Shown here: positions 11,625 through 22,919 of the stretch, one piece after another | How the letters are laid out: every line of letters starts with the position of its first letter | How positions within the stretch are numbered: the first letter of the stretch is position 1 | Source: Maratus speciosus | Lineage: Eukaryota > Arthropoda > Arachnida > Araneae > Salticidae | Assembly (NCBI GenBank): GCA_963932465.1 | Contig: OZ010799.1 | Location: 159,274,761-159,338,760 of the forward strand | Direction: 5' to 3' | Length of the DNA: 64,000 nt | Translations under genes and position numbers: made by a program | The notes under the pieces: model-generated | The model's database searches: none | What the model saw: the letters and a program-made list of their open reading frames with translations, nothing else | Told to the model about the DNA's origin: nothing

Positions 11625-12725
11625 CTATGCTACCAACAGCGTTTCAAATGAGGTGTGTCTTTTTTATTCGGATATTCCAAATTCACATCAGAAATTTAAA
11701 ATAGTATTATTTGCTTTATATATAGACATTCCGTATTTAAATCATGGAATTATTAATAAAGTGGAACTGACATATTCTTAAAATAGTGAAGCTAAAACTG
11801 TAACCGTATTCACAAGGGCTGATTACCTCCGGTGATAACTTCAACCAGTAAATTTATATAGAAAATTTCTCCATATTTAATTGCATTATTAATGCAAAAT
11901 TTCAGTCAAAAATTATGGCAGAAATATATTTTCAATTTTACGGGTGTAAGTTTATTTTTGAGGTAGTCACACACTTCGTTTTAGCCATATTGTGACAACC
12001 GGTGAAACAAATTTACTGTTTTATTACAGCGTCTAGAATATACAGTGTGGAAATCTGCCACCGAAACAAGAGCTAAAAAGTTATATACTTTAAATGTGCA
12101 ATGGTGCTGAAATCCAGGGAATTGATCGCAGCAACATCTGCGATACATTTTCAAATTTCAAAGCAAGCATCGTATTATTACAACGTCTCGACTAAATCGT
12201 CTTGGAGTTTTAGAAAATATCCTGCAGATGTCGCTGTGATCAACTCATTGGATTTCAGCATCGTTTGACATTTAAGGGATCCAATATTTTAGCACTTTTT
12301 AAGTATTACTGGGATAGCGAATTTCTCCACTATATATTCTATACGCTGTAGTTTTAACAGTCACGCTGGGACCAGTAAAAACAAATAGAAGTTTCTAGGA
12401 TATTTGAGATAAAATATGTCCATGAATAAGACGCTTAAATAAGGCAAAATTTTCCATTCAATTTTAGCGGTGGAAAGTTTGCCCCGGCGGTATTAAGGAA
12501 CTGTAGATGCGATTTAGAAAAAGCAGCCGCCATCTTGTGGCAACCTCTTCAGTTACTTCACTCGCAACTGGTAAGCAGTACACTATATGTCCCCTCCAAT
12601 TTATTCATAACTCCATTATTTAATTATATCAAAATGTATTATGAAAATTTTTTGATGAGAATTCAGATTTTCTGAACTACGGAATTTCTACACCGTATTC
12701 AACCCTGAGAATTAGAGGATTGAGT
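11625..12725 (+). repeat. Dispersed repeat 'R', longest copy
   Basis: Blocks TTAATAAAGTGGAACTGACA, TAGCCATATTGTGACAACC, GGACCAGTAAAAACAAATAG and CACTCGCAACTGGTA recur in the same order at 31150-31720. Pieces are found at 18820-19000, 26330-26530 (inverted) and 25650-25735. Within R the two parts are built as imperfect palindromes (AACCAGTAAATTTATA against CAATTTTACGGGTG). The 12027-12348 MITE is absent from the 31-kb copy and so is a later insertion. No ORF. Confidence 0.65.
12027..12348. mobile_element. TA-flanked MITE nested in repeat R
   Basis: Begins TA-CAGCGTCTAGAATATACAG and ends TATATATTCTATACGCTG-TA, giving inverted termini and a TA duplication as for Tc1/mariner elements. Inner inverted blocks GGTGCTGAAATCCAGGGAAT and GGATTTCAGCATCG extend the symmetry. 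No coding frame. Confidence 0.75.
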
Positions 12726-12744
12726 ACCATACCATTCACTGTTT

Positions 12745-13130
12745 TTAACACTTTTATCGCGGCAATGACGCGCCTTTGTCCCATCCTCTGCGCTAAGAGC
12801 CTGAGCCGCTCGCAGGGCTAAATTTGAAAGAAAACACAAACACCTTTAAAACTTGTTTATTTTACTTTAAAAAATAATAATCAATAACATTTCTCACTCT
12901 TTTGATTTGTTTGTCTTTACAAACATAAAAATAAGAATAAAATGTCGTCTTCGTTTGTGAAAATCAATTCGCGCCGGAAAATTCTGCCCGGTAATTATTA
13001 GACATTAGATATCGGAATCAATGTCTAATAATTAAATGACAGAATTTTCCGGTACGAATTGATTTTCTTTGATTGATAGCTAATATTCCTGGAAGACGAG
13101 TTATCTCGTCCCTAGCGATGAAAGTGTTAA
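12745..13130. mobile_element. TTAA MITE (AACACTTTTATCGC termini)
   Basis: Ends TTAACACTTTTATCGCGG and CTAGCGATGAAAGTGTTAA. The centre holds a second palindrome (AATTCGCGCCGGAAAATTCT against AGAATTTTCCGGTACGAATT) around GGTAATTATTAGACATT. It lies 4 bp from the next MITE. Confidence 0.75.
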
Positions 13131-13134
13131 GCTC

Positions 13135-13339
13135 TTAACGGTCGGATTAAATTACTATTTAAAAATTCAAATCGCTTATTGACACCACTTTTTTAAAAAA
13201 GAAATATTCACCTTATTGACAGGAAAAATGATACCATAATAAAGCCAATTACACTATTTTCTGAAACAGGTGGGAATCAAACAATCTGAATAAAACACAA
13301 AGCCCTTGAATATCACGAGAGCGAGAATTAAGGGGTTAA
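13135..13339 (+). mobile_element. TTAA MITE, 'CCCCTTAA' family copy 1
   Basis: Runs from TTAACGGTCGG to GCGAGAATTAAGGGGTTAA. It matches 14560-14778 (inverted) and 35232-35414 along its length, including CCATAATAAAGCCAATTACA and GGTGGGAATCAAACAATCTG. Non-coding. Confidence 0.75.
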
Positions 13340-13497
13340 ATTTTTTTGTCCTGAGAAATGGGAACACAGCCACAACCGCACCATGAATACTAGGCCGTGG
13401 GTTTCCAGTTTGGCCTCCAATTTTAATCCAAAATTTCAAATTCGTACCGTAAATTTCGAAAGAAGAATTTTTACTTTATGTGATCATTAAATGTCTC

Positions 13498-13705
13498 TTA
13501 ACCCTCCGTCTACCAGACGGGTCCATTGGACCCGACAGGTACATACAAAATATTCATTCAAACCAGAAATTTCTTTAAAATAAACTAAGTATATAAACCA
13601 GACAAAAATAAGGTAAATAAATAAGTTAAATAGTTTTAAATAAAAATTCTGGTGTAGAACGTTTTATTAAAACTTGAATAAAATTCCCGGTAGATCTAGG
13701 GTTAA
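13498..13705. mobile_element. TTAA MITE (GTCTACCAGACGG end)
   Basis: Bounded by TTAACCCTCCGTC and GATCTAGGGTTAA. It shares ACCAGAAATTTCTTTAAAAT, CTGGTGTAGAACG and the general layout with 52970-53165 (inverted), so the two are members of one family. Confidence 0.65.
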
Positions 13706-13719
13706 TTAATAATGCATAA

Positions 13720-14023
13720 CGTACTGTTCTTTGTTTTTTGTATGGTTTTCGAAGTTTCTGAATAAAAATGGAGGCCAAACTGTCAACCCTGACTGAGTCC
13801 TATGCACTGCCACAAAAATGTCAGCTGTCGAAGGCAGATTTGTTAACCGTTTCCGACGCAGTGGTCCCACCTCGGGAATACCTAGATCTAACGTCAACAT
13901 TTCAAAAATATAAATAAATACTAATCCATCTTTTTAACTTCTTATCACTCTACCTTATGAGCTTCTCTAGTTTATTGGATCAATCGAGCCAACAGCCTTG
14001 TCGCTTAGAGGGCTCAAATAACC

Positions 14024-14054
<31 letters not shown>

Positions 14055-14555
14055 AAAATACATCAATAAATCGGGACCACCTAATTTTAATTCCAAACTT
14101 ACAAACGGTCCCAAGAATATTTTTATAAATTTTTTCTTTTACAATGAAAGTTTAAAGTAACAACCTTTTAGTTTCCGAAAAAGTCGTTTGTAAATTCCAG
14201 TGTCAGACAATCATTTCAACATTTTACGAACAGAATTTCTCTGTGCCGGAAAGGGTTAAGCGATTGTACGATCCCCTGAAATTAGACGCCAATATTTTCT
14301 AAAACTTTAATTTGGCTTATTTAATCTCTGAAAAAGAAGGCGGTGAAAACATTCAGAAATTATTGGTATTCAAATTCAAGGACAGTTCAAGCGCTTAAAA
14401 AATCCACATACGACAGACGCTACTTTTGTGTAAACTCTTAGGTTTAGTATTCAAGGCGCTGTACAGTAGCATGAAGTCGGATGAATCTGATTTTTAAAAA
14501 AATGTAATGGTGTAATCCCATTTTGTGTATAATTGAATATTGAATGTGTAACTTC
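13720..14555. other. Fragments of the CACCGC MITE family; otherwise empty
   Basis: AATGTCAGCTGTCGAAGGCA near 13818 and TAGTATTCAAGGCGCTG near 14444 resemble arms of the MITE at 22005-22295. A similar fragment lies at 13360-13405. The pieces are scattered and decayed. No gene. Confidence 0.4.
14021..14056. repeat. C-run joined to (CA)n
   Basis: About 20 C followed by alternating CA. Confidence 0.9.
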
Positions 14556-14559
14556 GTGT

Positions 14560-14778
14560 TTAACCCCTTAATTCTCGCTCCCGTGATATTCACGGCCTGT
14601 GTCTTTAATTCAGATTGTTTGACTCCCACCAGTTATATAAAATAATGTAATTGGCTTTATTATGGTATCATTTTACCTGTCATTAAATAAAGCGAATATT
14701 TTTTCTCAAAAAAGTGGTGCCAATAATAAGCAATTTGAATTTATAGACAGTAATTTAATGCGACCGTTAAGGGGTTAA
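14560..14778 (-). mobile_element. TTAA MITE, 'CCCCTTAA' family copy 2 (inverted)
   Basis: Starts TTAACCCCTTAATTCTCGC and ends ACCGTTAAGGGGTTAA. It is the reverse complement of the 13135 copy with scattered substitutions. The two form an inverted pair about 1.2 kb apart. Confidence 0.75.
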
Positions 14779-14820
14779 TGGAAATTGAAAATGTTATTCT
14801 TAAAAGGCTATTTCCATGAG

Positions 14821-15007
14821 TACTTGTAGTGTAAGTCACAAGCTACGATTTTTGGCTACCAGCATTTTAGAACGTGAAAATGTGACTTATCTTATGGAAG
14901 ATATCTCATTAATTAAATAAGGCCAAGAAAACTTTTCTAAAATAACGGTTGTCAACAACCGTAGAAGTTATCAACTATGTGACTTACACTACAAAAACCC
15001 ATGGAAC
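14821..15007. mobile_element. Palindromic MITE (TA-flanked)
   Basis: CCATGAGTACTTGTAGTGTA on the left faces CTACAAAAACCCATGG on the right, with GTAAGTCACA/TGTGACTTAC inside and TA (or GGCTA/TAGCC) at the ends. A central hairpin is seen at GGTTGTCAACAACC. Non-coding. Confidence 0.7.
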
Positions 15008-15019
15008 TAGCCAAAAGAG

Positions 15020-17349
15020 ACTTAATTACTATCGAATAATGTTACTCTAAAATTTTATATTTCTTTAATTTTTGTTCTGTTATTGTTCCAATCGAGCGTT
15101 AAAAAAATCAAAATAATAATAAAAAGAATTATTTACACAAAAAATGAAATATTCCTAAAACCCAATTAAATCATTGTAAATAAGACAACAGTTATTTAAA
15201 ATAATGGTTTCCTTTAAAAGCTCGAGGAGGATTGGAATTATTCTATTTTTAATTAAAGAAATAATTCAACTGAACAAAGATCCTTTTGAAATAGAAGTCC
15301 TTTAGAATATTTTTGAATAAAGTTGAAAAAACAATTAAATATTAGATAAAATATTTGAAAATAAAAATATTACTGTTAAATATTTATTATTTATCAAAAC
15401 TGTGTAGTATAATGGAAAAGAGAAGAAAATGATTGATTTTGTGGAAATGCAACTATAATGTAATTTAAATTTTAATTAAGAAGACAATTACATGATACCT
15501 CAGAGTAATTTAAAAAAATATATATATATTGATCGGAAAACCTCGAGGAAATAAAAGGATTTTGCTTCGAAACAATAATAGCTTTGATTTCTATTTTGTA
15601 AGTATTTTTCCTTTTGCTTTGGAAGCTAGTGAAAATTACGTTTCCAATTTAACTGCAAGGTTTATGTAAAGTTTCTTTTTTAATTTATGTTGGGTTTTGT
15701 ATTGCACTTTCAAAGTCGAGAAATTATCAATACGAATATAATTGTTCATGGGTGAAAGACAATTATGTATATAATTGTGCTAAGTGTATAACTTCCGGAG
15801 TGAACTAACTCATCCGGATCCCGCTAAACACTTCGTTTTTTTATATTCCATTCGGCCATTTTTAATCAAAATTATTTTTTCGAATCAAACTTCATAAATG
15901 TTTCATTTTTAGAAAGATTATTAAAATAAATTAACATTTGAGGGATGACTTACATTCAGTTATGTATATATTCTGAGATAACTTCAGTTGAAATTACATT
16001 GGAACTCAATCTCTCACTCCATGAAAGTAAACAAGCGATTCATTTATCTTGAGCTTTTAAAATATTAAAACATGGAGGTAATTGTTCGCAAAGCGAATGT
16101 TTTCAAGGCGAATCAGCGATGTAGCCTGGTGGCCTGGTGTTGAAAAAATAAACTGCATTCGTTGTAAACTTTATACTTTGATGGCTCCATCTATCGTTAG
16201 TTTAAAAAAAAGAAATTTTCTTTTGAAAAAGTTCTTTAAATTCTGAAGACATTGGGAAAAAATGAATATTTCTTAAAAAAATTAATTAAAATACCAGGAA
16301 TATATAATACCGTGTACTACACACACACACATATATATATATTAGTGCAAATAAAAATTTTGTATTTTGTAGGGAAAATAAATTTCTAATTTAATAAAAA
16401 AAATTGAGAAAAAAATCTGTTAATGCAATTAATAATTGCAATTTACTTATGTTATAAAAGATGATTTTTAATGATCAAAATTTATTACAGGTTTCTTTAT
16501 GAATGTTTAAAAAAAATCAGGATTTAATCTGAGATAAACTTTTTAAATTTTAGATAAATAATTATTATTTTTGCGCCAGCTATCGGCAATTAATAAAAAC
16601 AAATAAATTTTCTGTTGAAATTGTGTTTTATTCTGCATGTTATCAACTTTGTTTGAATTATATTTTATAATAGCGCTAAGTGTGACCATGGAGCTCATTG
16701 ACATTATAGCGATCTGGACAAACTCCATGCGTTTAAACTTTCTTAAAAAATGACAATTTAAGGCAAGCGAAGGTGTGTATTAAATGCAATATTGTTAGAA
16801 TTTTTATATTTCGGCTGTTTTAATTCTTTTGTTGCTGAGAATGACTCTGCTGTTATTCCTAAAAGATACAAATTTTTTCAAGTGGCATCACGAGTGAATA
16901 TGTACTGTCAAATTTATTAGGAATTGCAGTCTTACAGTTATTTATTTATTTATTTATTTTTAAGAAGTTGGAGGTTATTGATTTTTTTTATACAATGAAC
17001 GAATAAAATGACAGTTTATTGACAATGTGTTGTAAAATAGCATTATTAGTTCTAATTTGCATGTTTTTTTATGAAATAGTTCTTTATATTTTGTGAGTGA
17101 AGTTCATTTATCCAATAAATAATTTTCTTGCAAATTAAGTTTTAATGAAAAATAGGCTGTTTTTCTAACTATTTTACACCACCTGACCCTATTAATCAGA
17201 TAAGATAAAATTTATTACTTCATAATTCTTTTTATAATGCATTCTTCTGAAAATGCAAACACGTCATTCTGACGGGCTACCTTCTAGTTGTAAATATTAC
17301 AGGAATAAATAATTTTCTAATTAATGTTTTCTAATCTTTTAATGCCCAA
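15020..17349. other. 2.3 kb with no gene or element recognised
   Basis: AT-rich. It contains only short microsatellites: (AC)n(AT)n at about 16319-16341 and (TTTA)n near 16935-16960. Open frames are short and A/T-biased. Confidence 0.4.
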
Positions 17350-18827
17350 GGTAGTATATGGGGCATTCTCACAATCCTTTGACTTTTAACCCTCTCGCTA
17401 CGTAGTTGTTTTATCAAAATATCTTCAAAAATTGTGCATTTAATTCCTTCGCGACGAGCGTCTTTTAAGAATTTTTATTCTTTTGTCACCGGTTTTTGAA
17501 AACAAAATGTTTTGTCTGATTTAATCGGGAAAATGCTCCGATTAGATAAGGCAAAATTTACAATAAAAAGTAACTGGTGGGAATGATCAAGGTGTGTTAT
17601 TTAGACGGGAAAAAATGCATCCCTTATGAAATCTCGGGTTGCGCAAATTTTTCTACCTTTACGTTGTCCGAGAAACTCTCGGGTTGCGCAGCGAGAAGGT
17701 TAAGTCTCTGAATAATAATTTTTATTTTAGTGCATATTCTTGTGGGGTTTTTAAATTTCATATACTACGGAACATCCCATTGTATGACTGCATAACAATA
17801 TTAACGAGATAAATATGTTTTGGACGATGTTGGAGATCCAAATATCCAGGAAAACACCTATACCGCAACGTGTCACTGATGATGATTTTTAAGTTTGGAG
17901 CTGTCTGTATAAAATTGTTTCAATACAAATAATTCGATGTAATTTTTTTCCGAAACTGGGAAAATTGTTTTATATAAATATGTAGCAAAAAATTAACCTG
18001 CACACATTTTTACGGTTGTTATTATTTTTTGTTTAACTCTGTCCCTGGGTTTTAAATTCCTTACCATCCCTCTTGCTAAACTTATACAGAAAATCACTTT
18101 AGATACAGCAACAGAATTTTTCCAAGTTTTTCTTATGCAGAAGTATGCTAGAGAAAGAATGTTTAAAATTGTTTGACAGAGAATTTACTACAAAATTTAA
18201 ATCAGCATTTAAATATAAATTTCAAGCATCGCGGCTTTATTGGTAGTCTTACCATCCCCGAGGTTTATTCATGCACTTTTCGAGGTAAATTATTTTTTTT
18301 TTAATTTAATCCAATGTAAATAGCTGTTTCTAAAAACCAATGAACATTGTGGCTATCACTGAGTCTTAACATGATTTGCTTAAAAGAAGGTGGTAATTTT
18401 CCTGACCGTTACATCCTTACCATCCTTTTAATTCCCATTACCGTCCCCTTTTTCCCATTTTTTCCCTTACCGTCCCTTCTTTAACACCCCTTTAAGACAA
18501 TGTTTTACCAAATTTTTTACTAAGCATATTACATTGTTATTATTTCTTATTTGAATGTCCAGTGGGTACTATGAAAATTAATTATAAGTAACAATTAAGA
18601 AGAAAATAAAAAGTTATAGTGGTAAAATGGTAAGGAAAATTAAACTCGCAAGTTTAACTTAAACCTCGGTTAAATAAAAGATTTTTCGCTGCTGACCATT
18701 TTTTCTGTATTTTGAATCATTAAAGCATTCGCATATAAGTTTAAAAGGTTATTTTAGTAAGTTTAATTTAGCCAGAATTTTATTCCTCAAAGTCAAAAGA
18801 TTGTGAGAATGCCTTATATATGCTACC
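17350..18827. mobile_element. 1.48-kb element with ~40-bp TIRs
   Basis: GGTAGTATATGGGGCATTCT at the left and its near complement, ending GCCTTATATATGCTACC, at the right bound the element. CACAATC(C/T)TTTGACTTT lies next to each end. The interior has repeated TTACCATCCC / TTACCGTCCC words (about 18059, 18249, 18417, 18437, 18474) and a nested TTAA MITE at its left end. No transposase frame is seen. No target duplication could be fixed, so the superfamily is unknown. Confidence 0.6.
17386..17703 (+). mobile_element. TTAA MITE, 'CTCTCGC' family copy 1
   Basis: Starts TTAACCCTCTCGCTACG and ends GCGCAGCGAGAAGGTTAA. Interior palindromes include TTTAATCGGGAAAATGCTCC. Copies lie at 42045-42359 and, shorter, at 52741-52973. 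It sits inside the left TIR region of the 17350 element and is therefore younger than it. Confidence 0.75.
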
Positions 18828-19000
18828 AAAAGAGTTTCCATTGTTGCGGATTTTTTCATTCATATATTCCAAATCCATGCCAAAAATTTAAAATAGCAAT
18901 ATTTACTTTATTTAATAACAGGCAATCCTTCATTAAATAAGGCGAAATTTATTAGTGAAATTGCTATAAGTTGATCGTCGTATAATCGTGCAGCAGCTTC
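18820..19000 (+). repeat. Repeat R fragment
   Basis: GCTACCAA..GTTTCCA, ATTCCAAATCCATGCCAAAA and TTAAATAAGGCGAAATT correspond in order to the left part of R (11628-11720) and to its internal module. Confidence 0.45.
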
Positions 19001-19058
19001 TAATGATGTTTTATACATTAAATACTGTTTTAATATTCTTCTTCTTATTGTTATCACC

Positions 19059-19059
<1 letters not shown>

Positions 19060-19111
<52 letters not shown>
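19060..19111. repeat. (ATT)n microsatellite
   Basis: An uninterrupted trinucleotide run of about 17 units. Confidence 0.95.
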
Positions 19112-19140
19112 GGTTTGATAAAAAATGTGTATTTAATAAG

Positions 19141-20044
19141 TAGGGTCGGGGAGTACGCAGTAAGACAGCAACCATTTTGACGTATAGTTATAACATTTCT
19201 CTTAGCTGGAGCTCACACTGAACCACCTCATCTTATGCAACACGTGGATGTAGTTTCGGCTCTTCGGTTACTCGTCCAACAAAATAGTAAGTAATTATTT
19301 ATTTTACAGGGGTTAAAGTTACATAAACGTCCATTTTAGAGTTTATTTCTTTCATTATAGCATATATTTACTTAACCAAACCTAGTTATATCTAATGATA
19401 GACTATGTCGACAAAACGACACAAGCATTCAAAGCTGTGAAATTGATGATGAAACAGATATGGCATCCATTTTGTTACAACGTAACGAAAGTACACAGTG
19501 AGACGTGCCTCATTGTGTATCTACTATGCTGTTCTGATATAAAAAAAAGTTATTTATTAATAAAAGAAATTTTTCTTTCTCTCTCTCTGTCTGTGTGTGT
19601 GTGTCTGGGGGGGGCGGGGGGGGGGGCGTGCGATGGCTAGTGAAATCTACTAAACGTAAGAGGCTGAAAATTTGCATGAAGGTAGCACAATGTCCGTTGT
19701 TCACACAAGGCTCTTATTTAAAAAAAAAATTAAATCTAGAAATATTAATTAGAAGTCATAAACTGCAGAACATTATTGATAAAGTGTAAAAATGTATGAT
19801 GTATGAAAATATATACATTGTCTCACTATGTACCACTTTGTGGTACACAGTGAGACAATTTTTGATACTCCGCTATTCCGCTTCTGTGCTTTTATAAATA
19901 GCTTTTTTAAAACCATTTATACATTAATGTGTAGCGTATTTGTGTAGCTTAAAGATGTAGCAATTTTTTTTTCAAAAGAATAAAAATCTTTTCCATTCGT
20001 TAGGTAATAATAATTTTCGTCTCACTGTGTACTACCCTCCCCTA
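19141..20044. mobile_element. 0.9-kb element with TAGGG(T/A)NGGG(T/G)AGTA TIRs
   Basis: The left end, TAGGGTCGGGGAGTACGCAG, faces the right end, CTGTGTACTACCCTCCCCTA. The word CACAGTGAGAC (in the right TIR) is repeated internally near 19495 and 19850 (TACACAGTGAGACAATTTTT). A small central hairpin, TGTACCACTTTGTGGTACA, lies near 19829. Small overlapping frames come from the microsatellite and are not genes. Confidence 0.6.
19577..19627. repeat. (TC)n(TG)n and G-run
   Basis: A compound microsatellite inside the 19141 element. Confidence 0.9.
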
Positions 20045-20049
20045 TATAT

Positions 20050-20756
20050 GTTGTAATATAAGTATGTAGAAAGAAGGTAGTTGTTTTTAGGTAACAAGTC
20101 GAGAGCCATGTTGGTCTGCGGGTAGCCTTATCGATTCCTATGAATCTTTATGATTCCAGTTGTGCAGTCCGGATCGCGTACATAACACAATAAGATTGGC
20201 ACTTTACGTCAGTCGGAATTTATGACTGTATGTATGGTAAGCAGGTGGCGATCTTACCAAGGATGAACCCGTGGCTATGAGGAGGAATTAAGGCCCACGT
20301 GAGAGGAGGAGCCATGGCTGTATTACGTGCCCTTCAGGACACTTCTCAAATCAGAGAGTGCGGTGATAATGAGGAACCCAAAATGGATGCACAGTGGTTG
20401 AAGAATTAACATAGGGTCCGAGGGTCGAGACCCCCCCCCCATCTTTTACGAAGAAAAATAGAGAGAGAGAGGAGCAGAATATGTAGATAGTGTCTGAAGT
20501 TAACACTTGTTTAGAAGAAGTCGTACATGTCACTACAGATTGCAGTTAAATTTGATGTCCCGTATTAAAGGATAATGGCGATGATTTTATCTGGCTCGGA
20601 TTCGTCCTCTAGTCCGGAGCAAGCATCTCATGGATATCTTTGATCCTAGGCCTCAACTCTTTTGAGTATTTAATCGGCGGACTTATAACTCTAATTAGTG
20701 ATAGTTAATAAGTAGAACAGTCTGTTTTAACAATTGTGCGCGTGTGCCACAAAGGA
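20050..20756. other. Less AT-rich interval, no gene assigned
   Basis: About 20100-20700 is clearly less AT-rich than its surroundings but has stops in all frames over most of its length. No RNA gene, TIR or LTR is recognised. It could be a non-coding exon or part of an unrecognised repeat. Confidence 0.3.
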
Positions 20757-20990
20757 TTAACCCTTAATTGCATGAATTATTCTTTTAGAATTATGCTTTT
20801 TATTTTTATATTGGATTAGACACCAGAAATCTTAAGATAGATTTTTAACTATATTTAGTAGCATATATTTATAATTTTTAAAGCATTAATATTTCTATAT
20901 AAATAAAGTGGTTGTAGGAACTTAATTTATGTATTAAAAATTTAATAAAAAGGTGATGGAAATTTATATCACTATGAAATTAAGGGTTAA
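20757..20990. mobile_element. TTAA MITE (CCCTTAATT termini)
   Basis: Starts TTAACCCTTAATTGCATG and ends CTATGAAATTAAGGGTTAA. The TIRs and TTAA duplication are clear. The AT-rich interior has no ORF. Confidence 0.75.
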
Positions 20991-20999
20991 TTAAAAACT

Positions 21000-21945
21000 T
21001 TATGTATTCCTACCTCTGGACCATCCGTGATGACGCTTTAATCGTCTTCTGTGCGTATTTCACAGATATTTAATTTCCTATTATTGTTCCATGTTGTTTT
21101 AAATTGAATGTGTACTGAAATAACGTAGGGGTTGCATGACCAGTTTTAATATAAGTAAGGATGGGTCAAACTGATAATGTTGTTTTAAATTATTGATGAG
21201 AATACGTAAAGATAATTTAACGATCTCTCGCAGGTGTGCGATATTGACAGTAACTTGTTGGTTAAAATTGTAAGTAGGTTTAATGTAAATAAATATTTAA
21301 TAATGTCGATTTCAGTTCTGTTGTTTTTTTATCATGAGTATTTTCTCGTTTATTAGTGTTATTTCTTTCTTTTTGTTGTCTGGTTAGCTGATTTTACTTG
21401 TCACTTATGGCTAATATGGGTTTCAAACTTTAAGTAAACTTTTTATTGATTTTTTAATGCTTTTCTTTCTACATTTTAATGCTTATAGAACTTCTTTATT
21501 TTAACCCTTAAATGCCTGATTTTTCAAAAATCATTGTAATAATGTTTTTTGGCTTTCATTTTTTACATAAATCATGGGAAAAATACTTTAAAAAATCATA
21601 TTTTGTTTTAAGTATGGTTTACGGCTAAAAAACAGTTTGTTACTAATCGGCAATACTGGTCTTAATTCAAAAAATAATTTTACTTGATAAAATTCTATAA
21701 TATTAAACACACAAGAATTTTAAGAACTATAACAAGAAATAAATTTTACTTGCTCACTGCAGAACAAAATAGGGTATTTCGCAAGCTTCCAAACAAAACA
21801 AAAAGAACAAGTAGCAACAATTGAAAAAATAAATCTATCTTTATTCTTAAACACCACAAGTATTGCCATCTACATGTTGAAAATCGATTTAATAATATTT
21901 TAAGACTGTATTTTATTAGTAACATTAGGCATTATAGCTTCAATA
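21000..21945. other. No gene; possible left part of a TTAA element
   Basis: TTAACCCTTAAATGCCTGAT (about 21501) has a reverse-complement counterpart, CCGGCATTTAAGTGTTAA, near 24505-24522. The Helitrons may therefore have landed inside a TTAA element. Otherwise this is AT-rich sequence without features. Confidence 0.3.
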
Positions 21946-22640
21946 TCTATATTATAAAGGACAAACATATCTGTGCGTAACGCATACGTCATTTTGCGAA
22001 TGGCCACCGCCCCCTGAATACTAGGCCTGAGCGCTCACACGAAAATGACACAAAAATGGCGGCTGCCGAAGGCGTTTTTTTTTTTTTTAGCATAGATACA
22101 GTCCCTTAAATGTTGACACCAGTATTTTATAAAAGATTTCTCTACCTTGTTTATTCTCAGAAAAATGAAGCGGAAAAAACTTCAAAAAATTATTGGTAGG
22201 AATATTTAAGGGACCGTACACACGATGAAAAAAATCCGCCTTCGGCAGCTGCCATTTTTGGTCCAGCGCTCAGGCCTAGTATTCAGGGGGCGGTGGAATG
22301 GCAAACACTTTCAAATTTAAAATGAAAATTCGTTCTTACTATTTTCGCTCATGGAAACTTTTTAACTTTTTAACTTCTAAACATCGCACATTTTCAATTT
22401 TTACATCGTCGTATAGGGAAAAATATGTGCTTTTAAATGCAATTTGTTTCAAAGCTGTATCTCAATTTATTTTTGAGATATTATTTTTTTTGTAGTTTTT
22501 AATACTTTTTTTTTTGTAATTGTGGCAACTGAAGTACTCCCTTTTTTATTTAATGTAAAGAGAAAATAGTAGATTACTGTATCTTTTTGTTACCATTTTC
22601 TCATAAAAACGGAAAAAAATGAATTAAAATATGTGCTATG
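21946..22640 (+). mobile_element. Non-autonomous Helitron, 5' part, with nested MITE
   Basis: Begins TCTATATTATAAAGG after an A, as expected for a Helitron 5' end (TC, inserted A|T). CATACGTCATTTTGCGAATG follows. After the nested MITE the interior (22380-22590) matches repeat B. I could not find a hairpin-CTAG 3' end, so the right limit is approximate. There is no Rep/helicase frame. Confidence 0.6.
22005..22295. mobile_element. 291-bp MITE (CACCGCCCCC TIR) inserted in the Helitron
   Basis: Ends CACCGCCCCCTGAATACTAG and CTAGTATTCAGGGGGCGGTG form long TIRs that continue through AATGGCGGCTGCCGAAGGCG and its complement. GAATGGC flanks both sides, a perfect 7-bp duplication of Helitron sequence. 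A second copy, split by another insertion, is at 31976-33646 and also has near 7-bp flanks. The superfamily is uncertain; a hAT-like element with one mismatched duplication base is possible. Confidence 0.8.
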
Positions 22641-22919
22641 TTAAGAATATCATCTGTAATAAAACCCGGTGAATTTGGTTTTATTTCGTTTTTATTTATC
22701 AATTAAATGATTTTTAGTTTATTGAAACTTGCTTTATAAACGATATAACACTTTTTCTTTACAAAAATGTATTTTAAAGGATATTTGTGGGACTTATTTT
22801 CTCTGCATTTACATAATTCGCATCAAAAAGCTGAAACAAATCAATTTTATAAATCGTGTGTAATAACATTTTCCGAATAAAAGAAAATATATAAATAAAA
22901 GATTTCTGATAAAATATGG

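Noticed and set aside
19395..19789. Three small frames on both strands
   Set aside because: Produced by the TC/TG/G microsatellite inside a TIR element.
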